64,000 nucleotides of DNA from Hyphomicrobiales bacterium (GTDB taxonomy: Bacteria; Pseudomonadota; Alphaproteobacteria; Rhizobiales; Rhizobiaceae): NCBI GenBank assembly GCA_900472295.1, contig UCIA01000002.1, positions 496,001 through 560,000 on the forward strand, in the 5' to 3' direction. Shown here piece after piece: positions 33,381-41,889 of the stretch. The stretch's first letter is position 1. Each line of letters opens with the position of its first letter. Under the pieces are notes generated by a model. The model ran no database searches, had not been told where the DNA came from, and was given only the letters and a program-made list of their open reading frames with translations. Position numbers and translations under genes: made by a program.

Positions 33381-35216
33381 ATGTCCAAAACACCTGATTC
33401 GAGCAAAGCGGAAGATGATCAATCTTCTGCCGTCGAGCAATATCTGGTTAAGGACCCGGAACGCTTCGCGTTGAACATGGCGCGCATGGTCGAGCAGGCC
33501 GGCAAGGCGGCCTCCGCCTGGGCCGAGCCGCGCGAAAAGGGCGAGGTGCGCGATCACGTCGCCGAACCTGTCGTCGACATGGTCAAAACCTTCTCCAAGC
33601 TCTCGGAATACTGGCTTGCCGACCCGCAGCGCGCGCTGGAGGCCCAGACGCGGCTGTTCGCCGGCTACATGACGGTCTGGGGCAACGCCATCCAGAAGGT
33701 CAGCGCGAATGCCGAAGCGCCCGACGATGCGGTCAAGCCCGAGCGCGGCGACAAGCGTTTTCAGGACCCCGAATGGGGTCGCAACGCTTTCTTCGATTTC
33801 CTCAAACAGGCCTATCTCGTTACCTCGCGCTGGGCGGCCGACCTGGTCGAGCATGCCGAAGGCCTCGACGACCACACCCGCCACAAGGCCAGCTTCTACG
33901 TCAAGCAGGTGTCCAACGCCATCTCGCCATCGAACTTCATCCTGACCAATCCGGAGCTGTTTCGCGAAACGGTCGCCTCGAATGGCGAAAACCTGGTGCG
34001 CGGCATGAAGATGCTGGCCGAGGACATCGCCGCAGGCAAGGGCGACCTGAAGCTGAGACAGGCCGACTATTCCCCCTTCGAGATCGGCAAGAACGTCGCG
34101 ATGTCACCCGGCAAGGTGGTCGGGCGCAGCGATGTCGCCGAGATCATCCAGTATGATCCGACGACCGAGACCGTGCTGAAGCGCCCGCTGCTGATCTGTC
34201 CGCCATGGATCAACAAATACTACATCCTCGACCTCAACCCGCAGAAATCCTTCATCCGCTGGGCGATCGAACAGGGCCACACCGTCTTCATCATTTCCTG
34301 GATCAACCCCGACGAGCGTCACGGCGCCAAGGGCTGGGAAGCTTATATCAGGGAAGGCCTGCAATACGGCCTCGACACGATCGAGAAGGCCACCGGCGAG
34401 AAGGACGTCAACGCCATCGGCTACTGCGTCGGCGGCACGCTTTTGGCGGCCGCACTCGCCCTGCTGGCGCAGGAGGGCGACAACCGCATCAAATCGGTGA
34501 CCTTCTTCACCACGCAGGTCGACTTCACCCATGCCGGCGACCTGAAAGTCTTCGTCGACGAGGATCAGGTGGCGGCGGTCGAGAAATCGATGAACGAAAA
34601 GGGTTATCTCGACGGCACCAAGATGGCGACCGCCTTCAACATGCTGCGCTCGGGCGACCTGATCTGGCCCTATGTCATCAACAATTACATGCGCGGCAAG
34701 GATCCCCTGCCCTTCGACCTGCTCTATTGGAACGCCGATTCCACCCGCATGGCAGCAGCCAACCATTCCTTCTATCTGCGCAACTGCTACCTCGAGAACA
34801 ACCTCACGCGCGGCGTGATGGAACTCGCCGGCCGCACTGTCTCGCTGGCCGACGTCACCATCCCGGTCTACAACCTGGCGTCGAAGGAAGATCACATCGC
34901 GCCCGCACTTTCGGTGTTCCTCGGTTCGCAATATTTCGGCGGCGAGGTCGAATATGTGATGGCCGGTTCCGGCCACATTGCCGGCGTCGTCAACCCGCCG
35001 GCAGCCAAGAAGTACCAGTACTGGACCGGCGGCAAGCCGGTGGGCGACTTTGCACAGTGGTTTGCCAACGCGGTGGAGCATCCCGGCTCCTGGTGGACGC
35101 ACTGGCAGCACTGGATCGAGACCCAGGACGACACACTCGTTCCGGCCCGCAAACCTGGCAAGCATATGAAAACCTTGGGCGATGCCCCCGGCACCTATGT
35201 GAAGGTGCGTGTGTAA
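33381..35216 (+). CDS. phaC: Class I polyhydroxyalkanoate synthase
   Basis: The 611-residue enzyme polymerises 3-hydroxyacyl-CoA to PHA storage granules. It has the PhaC N-terminal domain, the alpha/beta hydrolase core with nucleophile Cys in GYCVGG (about 348), the catalytic Asp in SKEDHIAP (about 503), and the catalytic His in GSGHIAG (about 532). The class I length and a single subunit suit short-chain monomers. GGAGGAA precedes the ATG at 33381. No phaA/phaB or phasin gene lies beside it. Confidence 0.96.
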   Translation: MSKTPDSSKAEDDQSSAVEQYLVKDPERFALNMARMVEQAGKAASAWAEPREKGEVRDHVAEPVVDMVKTFSKLSEYWLADPQRALEAQTRLFAGYMTVWGNAIQKVSANAEAPDDAVKPERGDKRFQDPEWGRNAFFDFLKQAYLVTSRWAADLVEHAEGLDDHTRHKASFYVKQVSNAISPSNFILTNPELFRETVASNGENLVRGMKMLAEDIAAGKGDLKLRQADYSPFEIGKNVAMSPGKVVGRSDVAEIIQYDPTTETVLKRPLLICPPWINKYYILDLNPQKSFIRWAIEQGHTVFIISWINPDERHGAKGWEAYIREGLQYGLDTIEKATGEKDVNAIGYCVGGTLLAAALALLAQEGDNRIKSVTFFTTQVDFTHAGDLKVFVDEDQVAAVEKSMNEKGYLDGTKMATAFNMLRSGDLIWPYVINNYMRGKDPLPFDLLYWNADSTRMAAANHSFYLRNCYLENNLTRGVMELAGRTVSLADVTIPVYNLASKEDHIAPALSVFLGSQYFGGEVEYVMAGSGHIAGVVNPPAAKKYQYWTGGKPVGDFAQWFANAVEHPGSWWTHWQHWIETQDDTLVPARKPGKHMKTLGDAPGTYVKVRV

Positions 35217-35470
35217 CGTCCGGCACCTTTTCCAGGTCCTATGTGTAACGGAATGTAATGTCTGGTGAGTTGACGGGCCGGCAAAACGGGGCGAAATGGT
35301 GTCGTCAACCATCAAGTAGCCTCAATTCGCCTCCAACGAGCGATTAATTCAGAGGCTTGCAGAATTGACACAAGTCTCGTTTCCGGTTTGGGAACACAAG
35401 GTTATTGGACGTAAACGTTTCGACGCCGCACCAATAACAGGCCGACCGGACACCGAGGGGGAATTTAGTT
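35217..35470 (+). promoter_or_regulatory. Leader/promoter region of the M15-type lipoprotein with a long inverted repeat
   Basis: This 254-bp interval is more A/T-rich than its flanks. A consensus-like TTGACA at 35365-35370 has no good -10 partner 17 bp downstream. A perfect 8-bp inverted repeat, GTTATTGG at 35401 and CCAATAAC ending at 35438, encloses an AAACGTTT palindrome and would form a hairpin in the 5' leader of the next gene. GAGGGGG at 35455-35461 is the ribosome-binding site. Confidence 0.4.
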
Positions 35471-36694
35471 TTGAGATCAGTGGGTTCGCGTCTCGCGGGG
35501 AGAGAGGGTCGCACCGTAGCGGCAGCGCTTTTCTCCGTGCTTCTGGCGTCCTGCACCTCCGCCGGCGACCCCACAATGTCCGTCGGCATGCCCGGTTATA
35601 ACGCCACTGCATCCGACATCGCCACGGCTTCCGGCACCACCACGACGGTAACGGCCGATTCGTCCGCGCAGGTCACATCGACCGGACCGCAGATGATGAT
35701 GACGGCTGCAGGCGACGCCACGCTGCCTGAGAAGGTCGCCTATGTGCCGATGTCCAAGCCCGGCGCCGGCTTCCCGGTCAATGTCCCTGCCGGGTCCGAA
35801 ACCATCGTCGGCCAGACGCCGCAGTCGCTGCAGCAGCCGACGCAGAGCGCGGCCCAGACAGATGCCGTGGCGCAGAAGATAGCCGCCGCCGATGCCGGCG
35901 CGATCGCACCGAAACAGACGGCCACAGCAGCGGCGACCAACGAAGTCTACGTGACCGCCGCCGCCCCGCAGGCCGATGCGCCCAAGAAGGGCTTCCTCGC
36001 CTCGCTGTTCAGCACAGCACCAGCATCGGCCGCACCCGCGCCGCTGGTCAATTCCCGCTCGGGCCAACAGCCTGCGGTTGCCGCCCAGCCCAAGGCTGCA
36101 AAGCCGATCGTCACGCTGGCTTCCGCCAACGCGGCTGACAAGCCCCTGCAGCTCGCCTCGCTCGGCGCCGACAGCAACCACATCACCGGCAGCGATGCGC
36201 TGCCCGGCGTGCGCCAGACGGCGCTGTTCGAGATCAAGCGCAAATCCGGCATCGACGACGAAAGCGACGTCGACCTGAACGAGGACGAAGGCTCGGGCGG
36301 CGCCTATCAGGTGGCGTCGGCCGCCGGCCTCGCCCGGCTGGCGCCCAACGGCCTCTTGAGACAGAACGAGAGCGTCGATGTCGCCTGCCTGAAGCCGTCG
36401 CTGGTGCGCGTGCTGAAGACGATCGAGGGCCATTACGGCCGCAAGATGGTCGTCACTTCAGGCTATCGCGACATGGCCCGCAATCGCCGCGCCAACGGCG
36501 CCAAGAATTCGCTGCACATGTATTGCGCCGCCGCCGACATCCAGGTGCCGGGCGTCTCCAAATGGGAGCTGGCAAACTACATCAGGACCATGCCTGGCCG
36601 TGGCGGCGTCGGCACCTACTGCCACACCGAATCCGTCCACGTCGACGTCGGCCCCGAGCGCGACTGGAACTGGCGCTGCCGCCGGCGCGGCTGA
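35471..36694 (+). CDS. Lipoprotein with C-terminal M15-type (DUF882/YcbK-like) peptidase domain
   Basis: The 407-residue product has a lipobox VLLASC (Cys about 28), a long low-complexity Ala/Thr/Pro-rich spacer (about 30-280), and a C-terminal peptidase domain with TSGYRD, H-x6-D in SLHMYCAAAD and H-x-D in SVHVDVG, the zinc ligands of the M15/DUF882 group. I infer a lipid-anchored peptidoglycan-acting enzyme at the periplasmic side. The TTG at 35471 is supported by GAGGGGG 9 nt upstream; no ATG gives a complete lipobox. Confidence 0.85.
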   Translation: MRSVGSRLAGREGRTVAAALFSVLLASCTSAGDPTMSVGMPGYNATASDIATASGTTTTVTADSSAQVTSTGPQMMMTAAGDATLPEKVAYVPMSKPGAGFPVNVPAGSETIVGQTPQSLQQPTQSAAQTDAVAQKIAAADAGAIAPKQTATAAATNEVYVTAAAPQADAPKKGFLASLFSTAPASAAPAPLVNSRSGQQPAVAAQPKAAKPIVTLASANAADKPLQLASLGADSNHITGSDALPGVRQTALFEIKRKSGIDDESDVDLNEDEGSGGAYQVASAAGLARLAPNGLLRQNESVDVACLKPSLVRVLKTIEGHYGRKMVVTSGYRDMARNRRANGAKNSLHMYCAAADIQVPGVSKWELANYIRTMPGRGGVGTYCHTESVHVDVGPERDWNWRCRRRG

Positions 36695-37163
36695 GCGCAC
36701 GTCTATACGACCCGGCCATTTGGCCGAGAGGCTTTCAGCCGCTCGTCGTTCCTTCCGGCCGGCGTCAGCGACGTCTGAGATTAGCCGAAGCCACCCGCGC
36801 CTTCGTCATCCTAGGGCGAAGCAGGAGCGCAGCTCCGTCGCGGAGCCCCTAGGATCCATTCCGTGACCTTAATCGAAGGGTGCAGCGATGCAGAATTCTT
36901 CTGCACCATAGCGGCGCTCACAGTTCGCGGCATGGATCCTCGGGTCTGCGCCGCGTCGCTACGCTCCTTGCTTCGCCCGTGGATGACGACCGTGAGGGCG
37001 TTCCGGCTAGTCTCCAGAGCAAGCACCACCATGAGGGGCCAGAAAACCCTGCGCTGGCTCACCGAAACGACCGTTCCCGCCACTTTTGAAAAAAGTTGTC
37101 ACATCTGGCGAGTGATGGGTTGCCGGTTGGCAACAACGCAATTATAAGCCGCTTCGTCTGAGC
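36695..37163. other. Gene-free interval containing a long inverted repeat
   Basis: No protein gene is supported in these 469 bp. The interval holds the inverted repeat described at 36804-36989, A/T-rich sequence near 37085-37150 that could serve as the tRNA-Glu promoter, and little else that I can interpret. Confidence 0.6.
36804..36989. repeat. Long imperfect inverted repeat (mosaic intergenic element)
   Basis: Two arms of about 57 bp lie in opposite orientation: 36804-36860 (begins CGTCATCCTAGGGCGAAGCA) and 36931-36989 (ends in the reverse complement of a closely related sequence). Both share the CGTCATCC, GGGCGAAGCA and GGATCCAT blocks. The centre contains TGCAGAATTCTTCTGCA, a small dyad. 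Similar sequence is, to my recollection, common between genes in Mesorhizobium. The transcript would fold into one long hairpin. Confidence 0.75.
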
Positions 37164-37238
37164 GCGCCCATCGTCTAGCGGTTAGGACACCGCCCTTTCA
37201 CGGCGGTAACAGGGGTTCGATTCCCCTTGGGCGTACCA
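37164..37238 (+). tRNA. tRNA-Glu (anticodon TTC)
   Basis: The 75-nt sequence folds as a tRNA: acceptor arms GCGCCCA/TGGGCGT, a D arm, anticodon loop CTTTCAC with anticodon TTC and stem ACCGCC/GGCGGT, a T arm with GGTTCGATT, and encoded CCA at 37236-37238. A T-rich run follows immediately. Confidence 0.95.
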
Positions 37239-37364
37239 GATTTTTCAATGACCTGACTATGATCTGATGACTGCAGACCCGACAAGGGACGGCGCAGGTG
37301 TGTCCTTAAGTCGCAAACTATTGGCTTCAAATGCAGGGCGCCGGGCTTCACTGACGGCGCGACC

Positions 37365-37380
37365 AGCACCATATGGTGCT
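37365..37380. promoter_or_regulatory. Perfect 16-bp palindrome
   Basis: AGCACCATATGGTGCT is perfectly self-complementary and lies between the tRNA-Glu gene and the GcrA-like gene, 95 bp before its ATG. It could be a dimeric protein-binding site; nothing else supports this. Confidence 0.3.
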
Positions 37381-37474
37381 TCAAAGCCCTCCAAAACGAG
37401 AGAAGCTAGCCCGACAGGTCGCATTGCGGCTGTCAGCCGGCAATGGCTATGAACCAAGGAACCTGGAAACCATC

Positions 37475-37711
37475 ATGCCTGAAAAAAATGTCAGACTAAA
37501 TTCGCGAGACGTTCCCCTCATTCAGCTCGGCGTCTATCAGTGCCGCTTCCCGGTGAGTGAAGACGCGTCAGTACCTGGCGGCTACCGTTTTTGTGCCGGG
37601 CCAACGTCGACGGATCGTGTCTACTGCGATCACCACCACACCATTGTGACCGCCGTCGACCCTCGTCGAGCCCGTCCGGGTCTCCAGATCCCCCAACGGC
37701 GCGCCGCTTAA
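37475..37711 (+). CDS. Short GcrA C-terminal-like protein
   Basis: The 78-residue product contains YQCRFPVSEDASVPGGYRFC and VYCDHHH, the spacing of Cys and His that ends GcrA-family cell-cycle regulators. The N-terminal helix-turn-helix that reads DNA in full-length GcrA (about 170 residues) is absent, so only the sigma-70-interacting/C-terminal part would remain. The ATG at 37475 has GGAAAC upstream. Its stop abuts repeat copy 3. It may be a stand-alone paralogue or a truncated remnant. Confidence 0.65.
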   Translation: MPEKNVRLNSRDVPLIQLGVYQCRFPVSEDASVPGGYRFCAGPTSTDRVYCDHHHTIVTAVDPRRARPGLQIPQRRAA

Positions 37712-37813
37712 AGCAATTCCAGGAAAAGCGTGAGCGGTTTTCCGCCCGGAAATTGCGAAAAAACAAAGAGATAGAGCGGTTCGACGTTTCCGTGAAACGG
37801 TGAAACGGTCTAG
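37711..37813. repeat. Two-hairpin intergenic repeat, copy 3
   Basis: The first dyad runs from GCAATTCC at 37713 to GGAAATTGC ending at 37756, with one inserted A. The second runs from AGAGCGGTTC at 37773 to the degraded arm GAAACGGTCT at 37802-37811. This is the most diverged of the three copies. It sits between the convergent GcrA-like and LysR genes. Confidence 0.85.
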
Positions 37814-37828
37814 GCGGCACCTAATTTG

Positions 37829-38734
37829 TCAGCGGCCGACGCGTGGCGAGGGATCGGCGGGCAACGCCTGCTCTCGCAACCACTCCCACGTCCCCCGCAC
37901 ATCGACATCCCGAAGCCGATCCTGCGTGGAAATTGCGTACCATCCGCGCCCGGCATCAAGCTCGTGCTCGAATGGCTGTACCAGGCTCACTGAATCAAGC
38001 GCCGCTGCCGCCAAGACCAAGCTGCCCAGCGCCACGCCCTGGCCGTGTTCGGCAGCCGCGAGCGCCAGGTCGCTGTCGCTGAAATTGGTGCCGTGCCAGG
38101 TGCCGGTCGGCTCGACACCGGCGCTGCGCAGCCAGTCGGCCCAGCCGGTCGGGCGTTCGTCATGGATGAGCGACGCGCCGAGCAGGTCGGCGGGCGTGTG
38201 GAGCGTGCCGGCCAATTCCTTCGTCGCGACCGGTGATAGAAAATCCCTGGCGATCAGCAGGCTTTCGCAGCCTTCGGGCGGCGCGTCGGCGTAGACGATT
38301 GCGAGGTCGAGTTCCATGGTTTCGAAATCGACTGATGCACCGCTGGTGTCGAGCCACGGCTCGCAGGCCGGCACGGCCGCCCGCAGGGATGGCAGGCGAT
38401 TGAGCAGCCAGCGCCGGCTGAAATCGCGCGGCGCGTAGATCACGACGCTGCCGGGCTTGCGATAGGGCTCCAGTCGCCGGTACCCCTCCTCCAGAAGCTC
38501 GAGGCAGCGGCGCACGGTGCGCTGATAGTCGCGGCCGGCATCGGTCAGCCGCACCTCGCGGCCGAAGCGCATGAACAGAGGCTGGCCGATATGGCCTTCG
38601 AGCAGGCGCATCTGGTGACTGATCGCCGACTGGGAGAGACCGAGTTCTTCTGCGGCGCGGCTAAAGCTTTCCAGGCGCGAGGCGGCCTCAAACCCCTTCA
38701 GGAATTGTGTTGGCGGAATATGCCGGAACTTCAT
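37829..38734 (-). CDS. LysR-type regulator divergent from the agmatine operon
   Basis: The 301-residue regulator has an N-terminal helix-turn-helix (FLKGFEAASRLESFSRAAEELGLSQSAISHQ) of the GcvA-like branch and a type 2 periplasmic-binding-fold effector domain. It is divergent from the aguA gene, so it probably controls the agmatine/putrescine operon in response to a pathway compound. The first ATG is at 38734; a GTG at 38737 directly precedes it. Repeat copy 3 lies just after the stop. Confidence 0.88.
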   Translation of the reverse strand: MKFRHIPPTQFLKGFEAASRLESFSRAAEELGLSQSAISHQMRLLEGHIGQPLFMRFGREVRLTDAGRDYQRTVRRCLELLEEGYRRLEPYRKPGSVVIYAPRDFSRRWLLNRLPSLRAAVPACEPWLDTSGASVDFETMELDLAIVYADAPPEGCESLLIARDFLSPVATKELAGTLHTPADLLGASLIHDERPTGWADWLRSAGVEPTGTWHGTNFSDSDLALAAAEHGQGVALGSLVLAAAALDSVSLVQPFEHELDAGRGWYAISTQDRLRDVDVRGTWEWLREQALPADPSPRVGR

Positions 38735-38832
38735 CACTCATGAATTCCATTCACTGAATCAGGGAATCCTTCTCAGTTGTACGGCTGCCTCAGCCGATTA
38801 ACAATGAGTTCAGTACATGAATGGAGAATTTG
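38735..38832. promoter_or_regulatory. Divergent promoter/operator between LysR gene and aguA
   Basis: The 98-bp interval contains the dyad ATTCACTGAAT at 38749-38759, close to the LysR start, in an A/T-rich stretch. LysR-type regulators bind such imperfect dyads in divergent promoters. The GGAG at 38823-38826 is the ribosome-binding site that selects the aguA ATG at 38833. Confidence 0.5.
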
Positions 38833-39855
38833 ATGAACGCCATCGAATGGCCGGCGCAGCAGTTGAAGATCCGCCGGCCCGCCGAGTTCGAGCCGCATGC
38901 CAGGACATGGATGGCCTGGCCGCATCGGCGCGACATGTATGGCGCCACGCTGCCCGCCATGCAAAAGGCCTATGCCGATGTCGCCCATGCCATCGCCCAG
39001 TTCGAGCCGGTCACCATGGTGGCGCATCCCGATCATGCCGGCGGCGCCCGCGCACAGCTTGGGCTCGGTATCGAAGTCGTGGAAATCCCGATCGACGATT
39101 GCTGGATCCGCGATTCCGGCCCGACCTTCCTGAAACTCGCAGATGGCAGCCTTGCCGGCGTGTCCTGGCGCTTCAATGCCTGGGGCCGCAAGCATGAGCC
39201 CTATGACCAGGACAATGCGCTGGCCGAACGGCTGCTCACGCGGGAAGAAGCCCTCATTTTACGCTCCTTCCTGCATTGCGAAGGCGGCTCGCTGACCACC
39301 GACGGGCAAGGCACGCTGATCGCCACCGAAACCAGTCTGCTCCATTCCAACCGCAACCCCGGCATCTCCAAGACCTGGGTGGAGAAGGAACTGTTGCGCA
39401 TGCTCGGCCTGGAAAAAGTTGTGTGGCTTCCCGGCGATCCGCTGGATCTGGAAACCGACGGCCATATCGACGGCATGTGCTGTTTCGTCCGCCCCGGCGT
39501 GGTGATGTTCGAGTACAATCCCGATCCGTCCGACCTGCACGGCCGCATCCTTGCCGACAATCTTGCCGCACTTGCCAGCCAGACCGATGCGCGCGGCCGC
39601 AGCTTTGAAGTCATCCCCATCCCCGAGGCCTATGATGTCGAGGCGACGAGCGCAGTGTTTGCCCGCTCCTACATCAATTTCGCGCTCGCCAATGGCGGCG
39701 TCGTCATGCCGGATTTTGGGCACCCGTCCGGCGAGGAGGCCAAAGCGGCCGTCGCCCTTGCCTTCCCGGACCGACGCATCGTCACCGTCGATGTCGGCGC
39801 GGTTGTGCCGGCTGGCGGCGCCATCCACTGCATCACCCAGGAACAGCCGGTGTGA
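38833..39855 (+). CDS. aguA: Agmatine deiminase (cytosolic copy)
   Basis: The 340-residue protein belongs to the peptidyl-arginine-deiminase-like fold and hydrolyses agmatine to N-carbamoylputrescine and ammonia. Motifs include PHARTWMAWP, DDCWIRDSGPTF (about 91), HCEGG (about 148), DGHIDG (about 209) and the catalytic Cys in IHCITQEQP (about 332). The ATG at 38833 has GGAG 6 nt upstream, while an upstream ATG at 38821 is inside this site. No signal peptide is present. It is the first gene of the polyamine operon. Confidence 0.93.
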   Translation: MNAIEWPAQQLKIRRPAEFEPHARTWMAWPHRRDMYGATLPAMQKAYADVAHAIAQFEPVTMVAHPDHAGGARAQLGLGIEVVEIPIDDCWIRDSGPTFLKLADGSLAGVSWRFNAWGRKHEPYDQDNALAERLLTREEALILRSFLHCEGGSLTTDGQGTLIATETSLLHSNRNPGISKTWVEKELLRMLGLEKVVWLPGDPLDLETDGHIDGMCCFVRPGVVMFEYNPDPSDLHGRILADNLAALASQTDARGRSFEVIPIPEAYDVEATSAVFARSYINFALANGGVVMPDFGHPSGEEAKAAVALAFPDRRIVTVDVGAVVPAGGAIHCITQEQPV

Positions 39856-40952
39856 CGAGGACATCATGGACACGACGTCACGCCATTTTGGCAGCATCGG
39901 GGTTAGCGCTCATGCCTGAGATCGCGATCAAGGCAGTCAGGGCCGAAAGCTGGAAGGTCACCGCGCCATCCGAGGCCGAGCCGCATGCCAGGACCTGGAT
40001 GGCCTGGCCAAGCACGCCGGCGGTCTATGGCGGACCGGGCGCCTATTACGAGAGCGTGCAGGAAACGCTGGGCCGGCTGGCCGCGGCGATCGCCGAGAAC
40101 GAGCGTGTGGCGATGGCCGCCTCCGCGGATCAGCACGAGTTGGCGGCAAAGCTTTGCGGTCCAAAGGTCGAACTCGTCGACATCGAGACCGACGACATGT
40201 GGATGCGCGATTCCGGCCCGGTGTTCGTGCGCGCCGAGACTGGCGCCATTGCCCCCGTCGACTTCCGCTTCAACGGCTGGGGCGACAAGCAGGCGCATGC
40301 CAGCGATGCCGGGATCGCCGGCAAGGTCGCGCAGCACCTCGGCGCGACCCGCCATGTCGCTGCAATCCGCGGCGAAGGCGGCGGCATCGAATATGACGGC
40401 GACGGCACCTTGCTTCTGGCCGAAAGCTGCTGGGTCAACGACAACCGCAATCCGGGTCTTTCGCGCGCCGATATCGAGCGGCATCTGAAGACCATACTCG
40501 GCGTCGAGACTGTGATCTGGGTTCCCGGCGTGCGCGGCCTCGACATTACCGATGGCCATATCGATGGCTCGCTGCGCTTCGTCAAACCGGGCCTGCTCAT
40601 CGCCAGCAGCATGACCGGCGACACTTCCGAATGGGGTCGCGCTCATGCAGAGGCGCTTGCCATGTTGGCCAAGTCCAGGGATGCGCGTGGGCGTGGCTTC
40701 GAGATTGTTTCGATCCCCGCCGCCGCCGACGTGCGTTCGACCAGCGACGAGTTTCTGACCAGCTACGCCAATTACTACATCGGCAACGGCGCGCTCTACA
40801 CGCCGCAGTTCGGCGACAAGAAGGCCGATGCTTTTGCCCGGGAAACCCTTGGCCGGCTGCACCCGGACCGCCGCATCGTCGAGCTCGACATGGACCGCAT
40901 CTACGAGAATGGCGGCGGCATCCATTGCGTCACCCAACAGCAACCCTTGTGA
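39852..40952 (+). CDS. Agmatine deiminase paralogue with twin-arginine signal
   Basis: The 366-residue paralogue keeps the active-site blocks PHARTWMAWP, MWMRDSGPVF, GEGGG, DGHIDG and the catalytic Cys in IHCVTQQQP (about 359). The N-terminus is an added segment with TRRHAIL at about 7-13, a hydrophobic core, and a VRAES cleavage-like site near 31, as in Tat signals. The GTG at 39852 overlaps the upstream stop and has AGGAA about 8 nt before it, supporting this start. I infer export to the periplasm by Tat. The gene is coupled to aguA. Confidence 0.85.
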   Translation: MTRTSWTRRHAILAASGLALMPEIAIKAVRAESWKVTAPSEAEPHARTWMAWPSTPAVYGGPGAYYESVQETLGRLAAAIAENERVAMAASADQHELAAKLCGPKVELVDIETDDMWMRDSGPVFVRAETGAIAPVDFRFNGWGDKQAHASDAGIAGKVAQHLGATRHVAAIRGEGGGIEYDGDGTLLLAESCWVNDNRNPGLSRADIERHLKTILGVETVIWVPGVRGLDITDGHIDGSLRFVKPGLLIASSMTGDTSEWGRAHAEALAMLAKSRDARGRGFEIVSIPAAADVRSTSDEFLTSYANYYIGNGALYTPQFGDKKADAFARETLGRLHPDRRIVELDMDRIYENGGGIHCVTQQQPL

Positions 40953-40960
40953 GGTGAGCC

Positions 40961-41851
40961 ATGCGCCAACTGATCGCCGCCGCTGTCCAGATCGCTTGCA
41001 CTGATCAAGTAGGGAGCAATCTCGACAAGCTCGAAAATCATGTCCGCGAAGCTGCACGGCGCGGCGCCGGACTTGTCGTGCTGCAGGAGTTGTTCGAGGG
41101 CGTCTATTTCTGCATGGACGACGATATCAGGCACAACAGCCGCGCCCTACCCCTCGATGGCCACAAGACCATCGCCCGGATGGCCGCGCTGGCGCGCGAA
41201 ACGGGCGTCGTTTTGCCGGTCTCGCTGTTCGAACGCGACGGATCGCGACTGTACAACACGCTGGTCATGATCGACGCCGACGGCAAGGTGCTCGGCCACT
41301 ACCGCAAGAGCCATATTCCAAATAGTCCGGGCTATTCCGAAAAGCTCTATTTCGCCGATGGCGACACCGGCTTCCGCATTTTCGAAACCGCCGCCGGCAA
41401 GATCGGCGCCGGTGTCTGCTGGGATCAGTGGTTTCCCGAAGCGGCGCGGGCCATGGTGCTCATGGGCGCCGAAGTGCTGATCTATCCCACCGCCATCGGC
41501 TCTGAGCCGTCCTTTCGCGGCTGGGATTCGCGCGACCATTGGCAGCGCGTCATGCAAGGCCATGCCGGCGCCAATCTGACCCCGGTCATCGCCGCCAACC
41601 GGGTTGGAGTCGAGACCGGCGAAGCCAACGAGATCGTCTTCTATGGCTCGTCCTTCATCGCCGATCACACCGGCGCCAAGCTGGCGGAAGCCGACCGCGT
41701 CTCCGACAGCGTGATCACGGCGGCACTCGACCTCGACGAGATCGCTGCCGTAAGACGCAGCTGGGGCGTGTTCCGCGACCGGCGCCCCGAACTCTACGGC
41801 GTGCTGCTGGAGCCGACGCCGGAGCGCCTGCTCGCCAAAAATGCAGCCTGA
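40961..41851 (+). CDS. aguB: N-carbamoylputrescine amidase
   Basis: This 296-residue nitrilase-superfamily enzyme converts N-carbamoylputrescine to putrescine, CO2 and ammonia. The Glu-Lys-Cys triad is present in LQELFEG (about 45), HYRKSHIP (about 117) and GVCWDQWFPE (about 152). It follows the second deiminase by 8 bp, and completes the agmatine-to-putrescine pathway. GAGG precedes the ATG. No signal peptide is seen, so the amidase is cytosolic. Confidence 0.93.
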   Translation: MRQLIAAAVQIACTDQVGSNLDKLENHVREAARRGAGLVVLQELFEGVYFCMDDDIRHNSRALPLDGHKTIARMAALARETGVVLPVSLFERDGSRLYNTLVMIDADGKVLGHYRKSHIPNSPGYSEKLYFADGDTGFRIFETAAGKIGAGVCWDQWFPEAARAMVLMGAEVLIYPTAIGSEPSFRGWDSRDHWQRVMQGHAGANLTPVIAANRVGVETGEANEIVFYGSSFIADHTGAKLAEADRVSDSVITAALDLDEIAAVRRSWGVFRDRRPELYGVLLEPTPERLLAKNAA

Positions 41852-41889
41852 CTGAACGGCCCCGATCGGGGCCACCAAGGGAGGACATC

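Noticed and set aside
35365-35393. Promoter with TTGACA upstream of the M15-type gene
   Set aside because: The -10 position reads TTGGGA, which is too poor to accept.
35344-35589. 81-residue Cys-containing minus-strand ORF
   Set aside because: It overlaps the leader and lipobox region of the M15-type gene on the other strand and has no ribosome-binding site.
37164-37475. Integration site at tRNA-Glu
   Set aside because: No integrase gene and no duplicated tRNA end are seen in the window.
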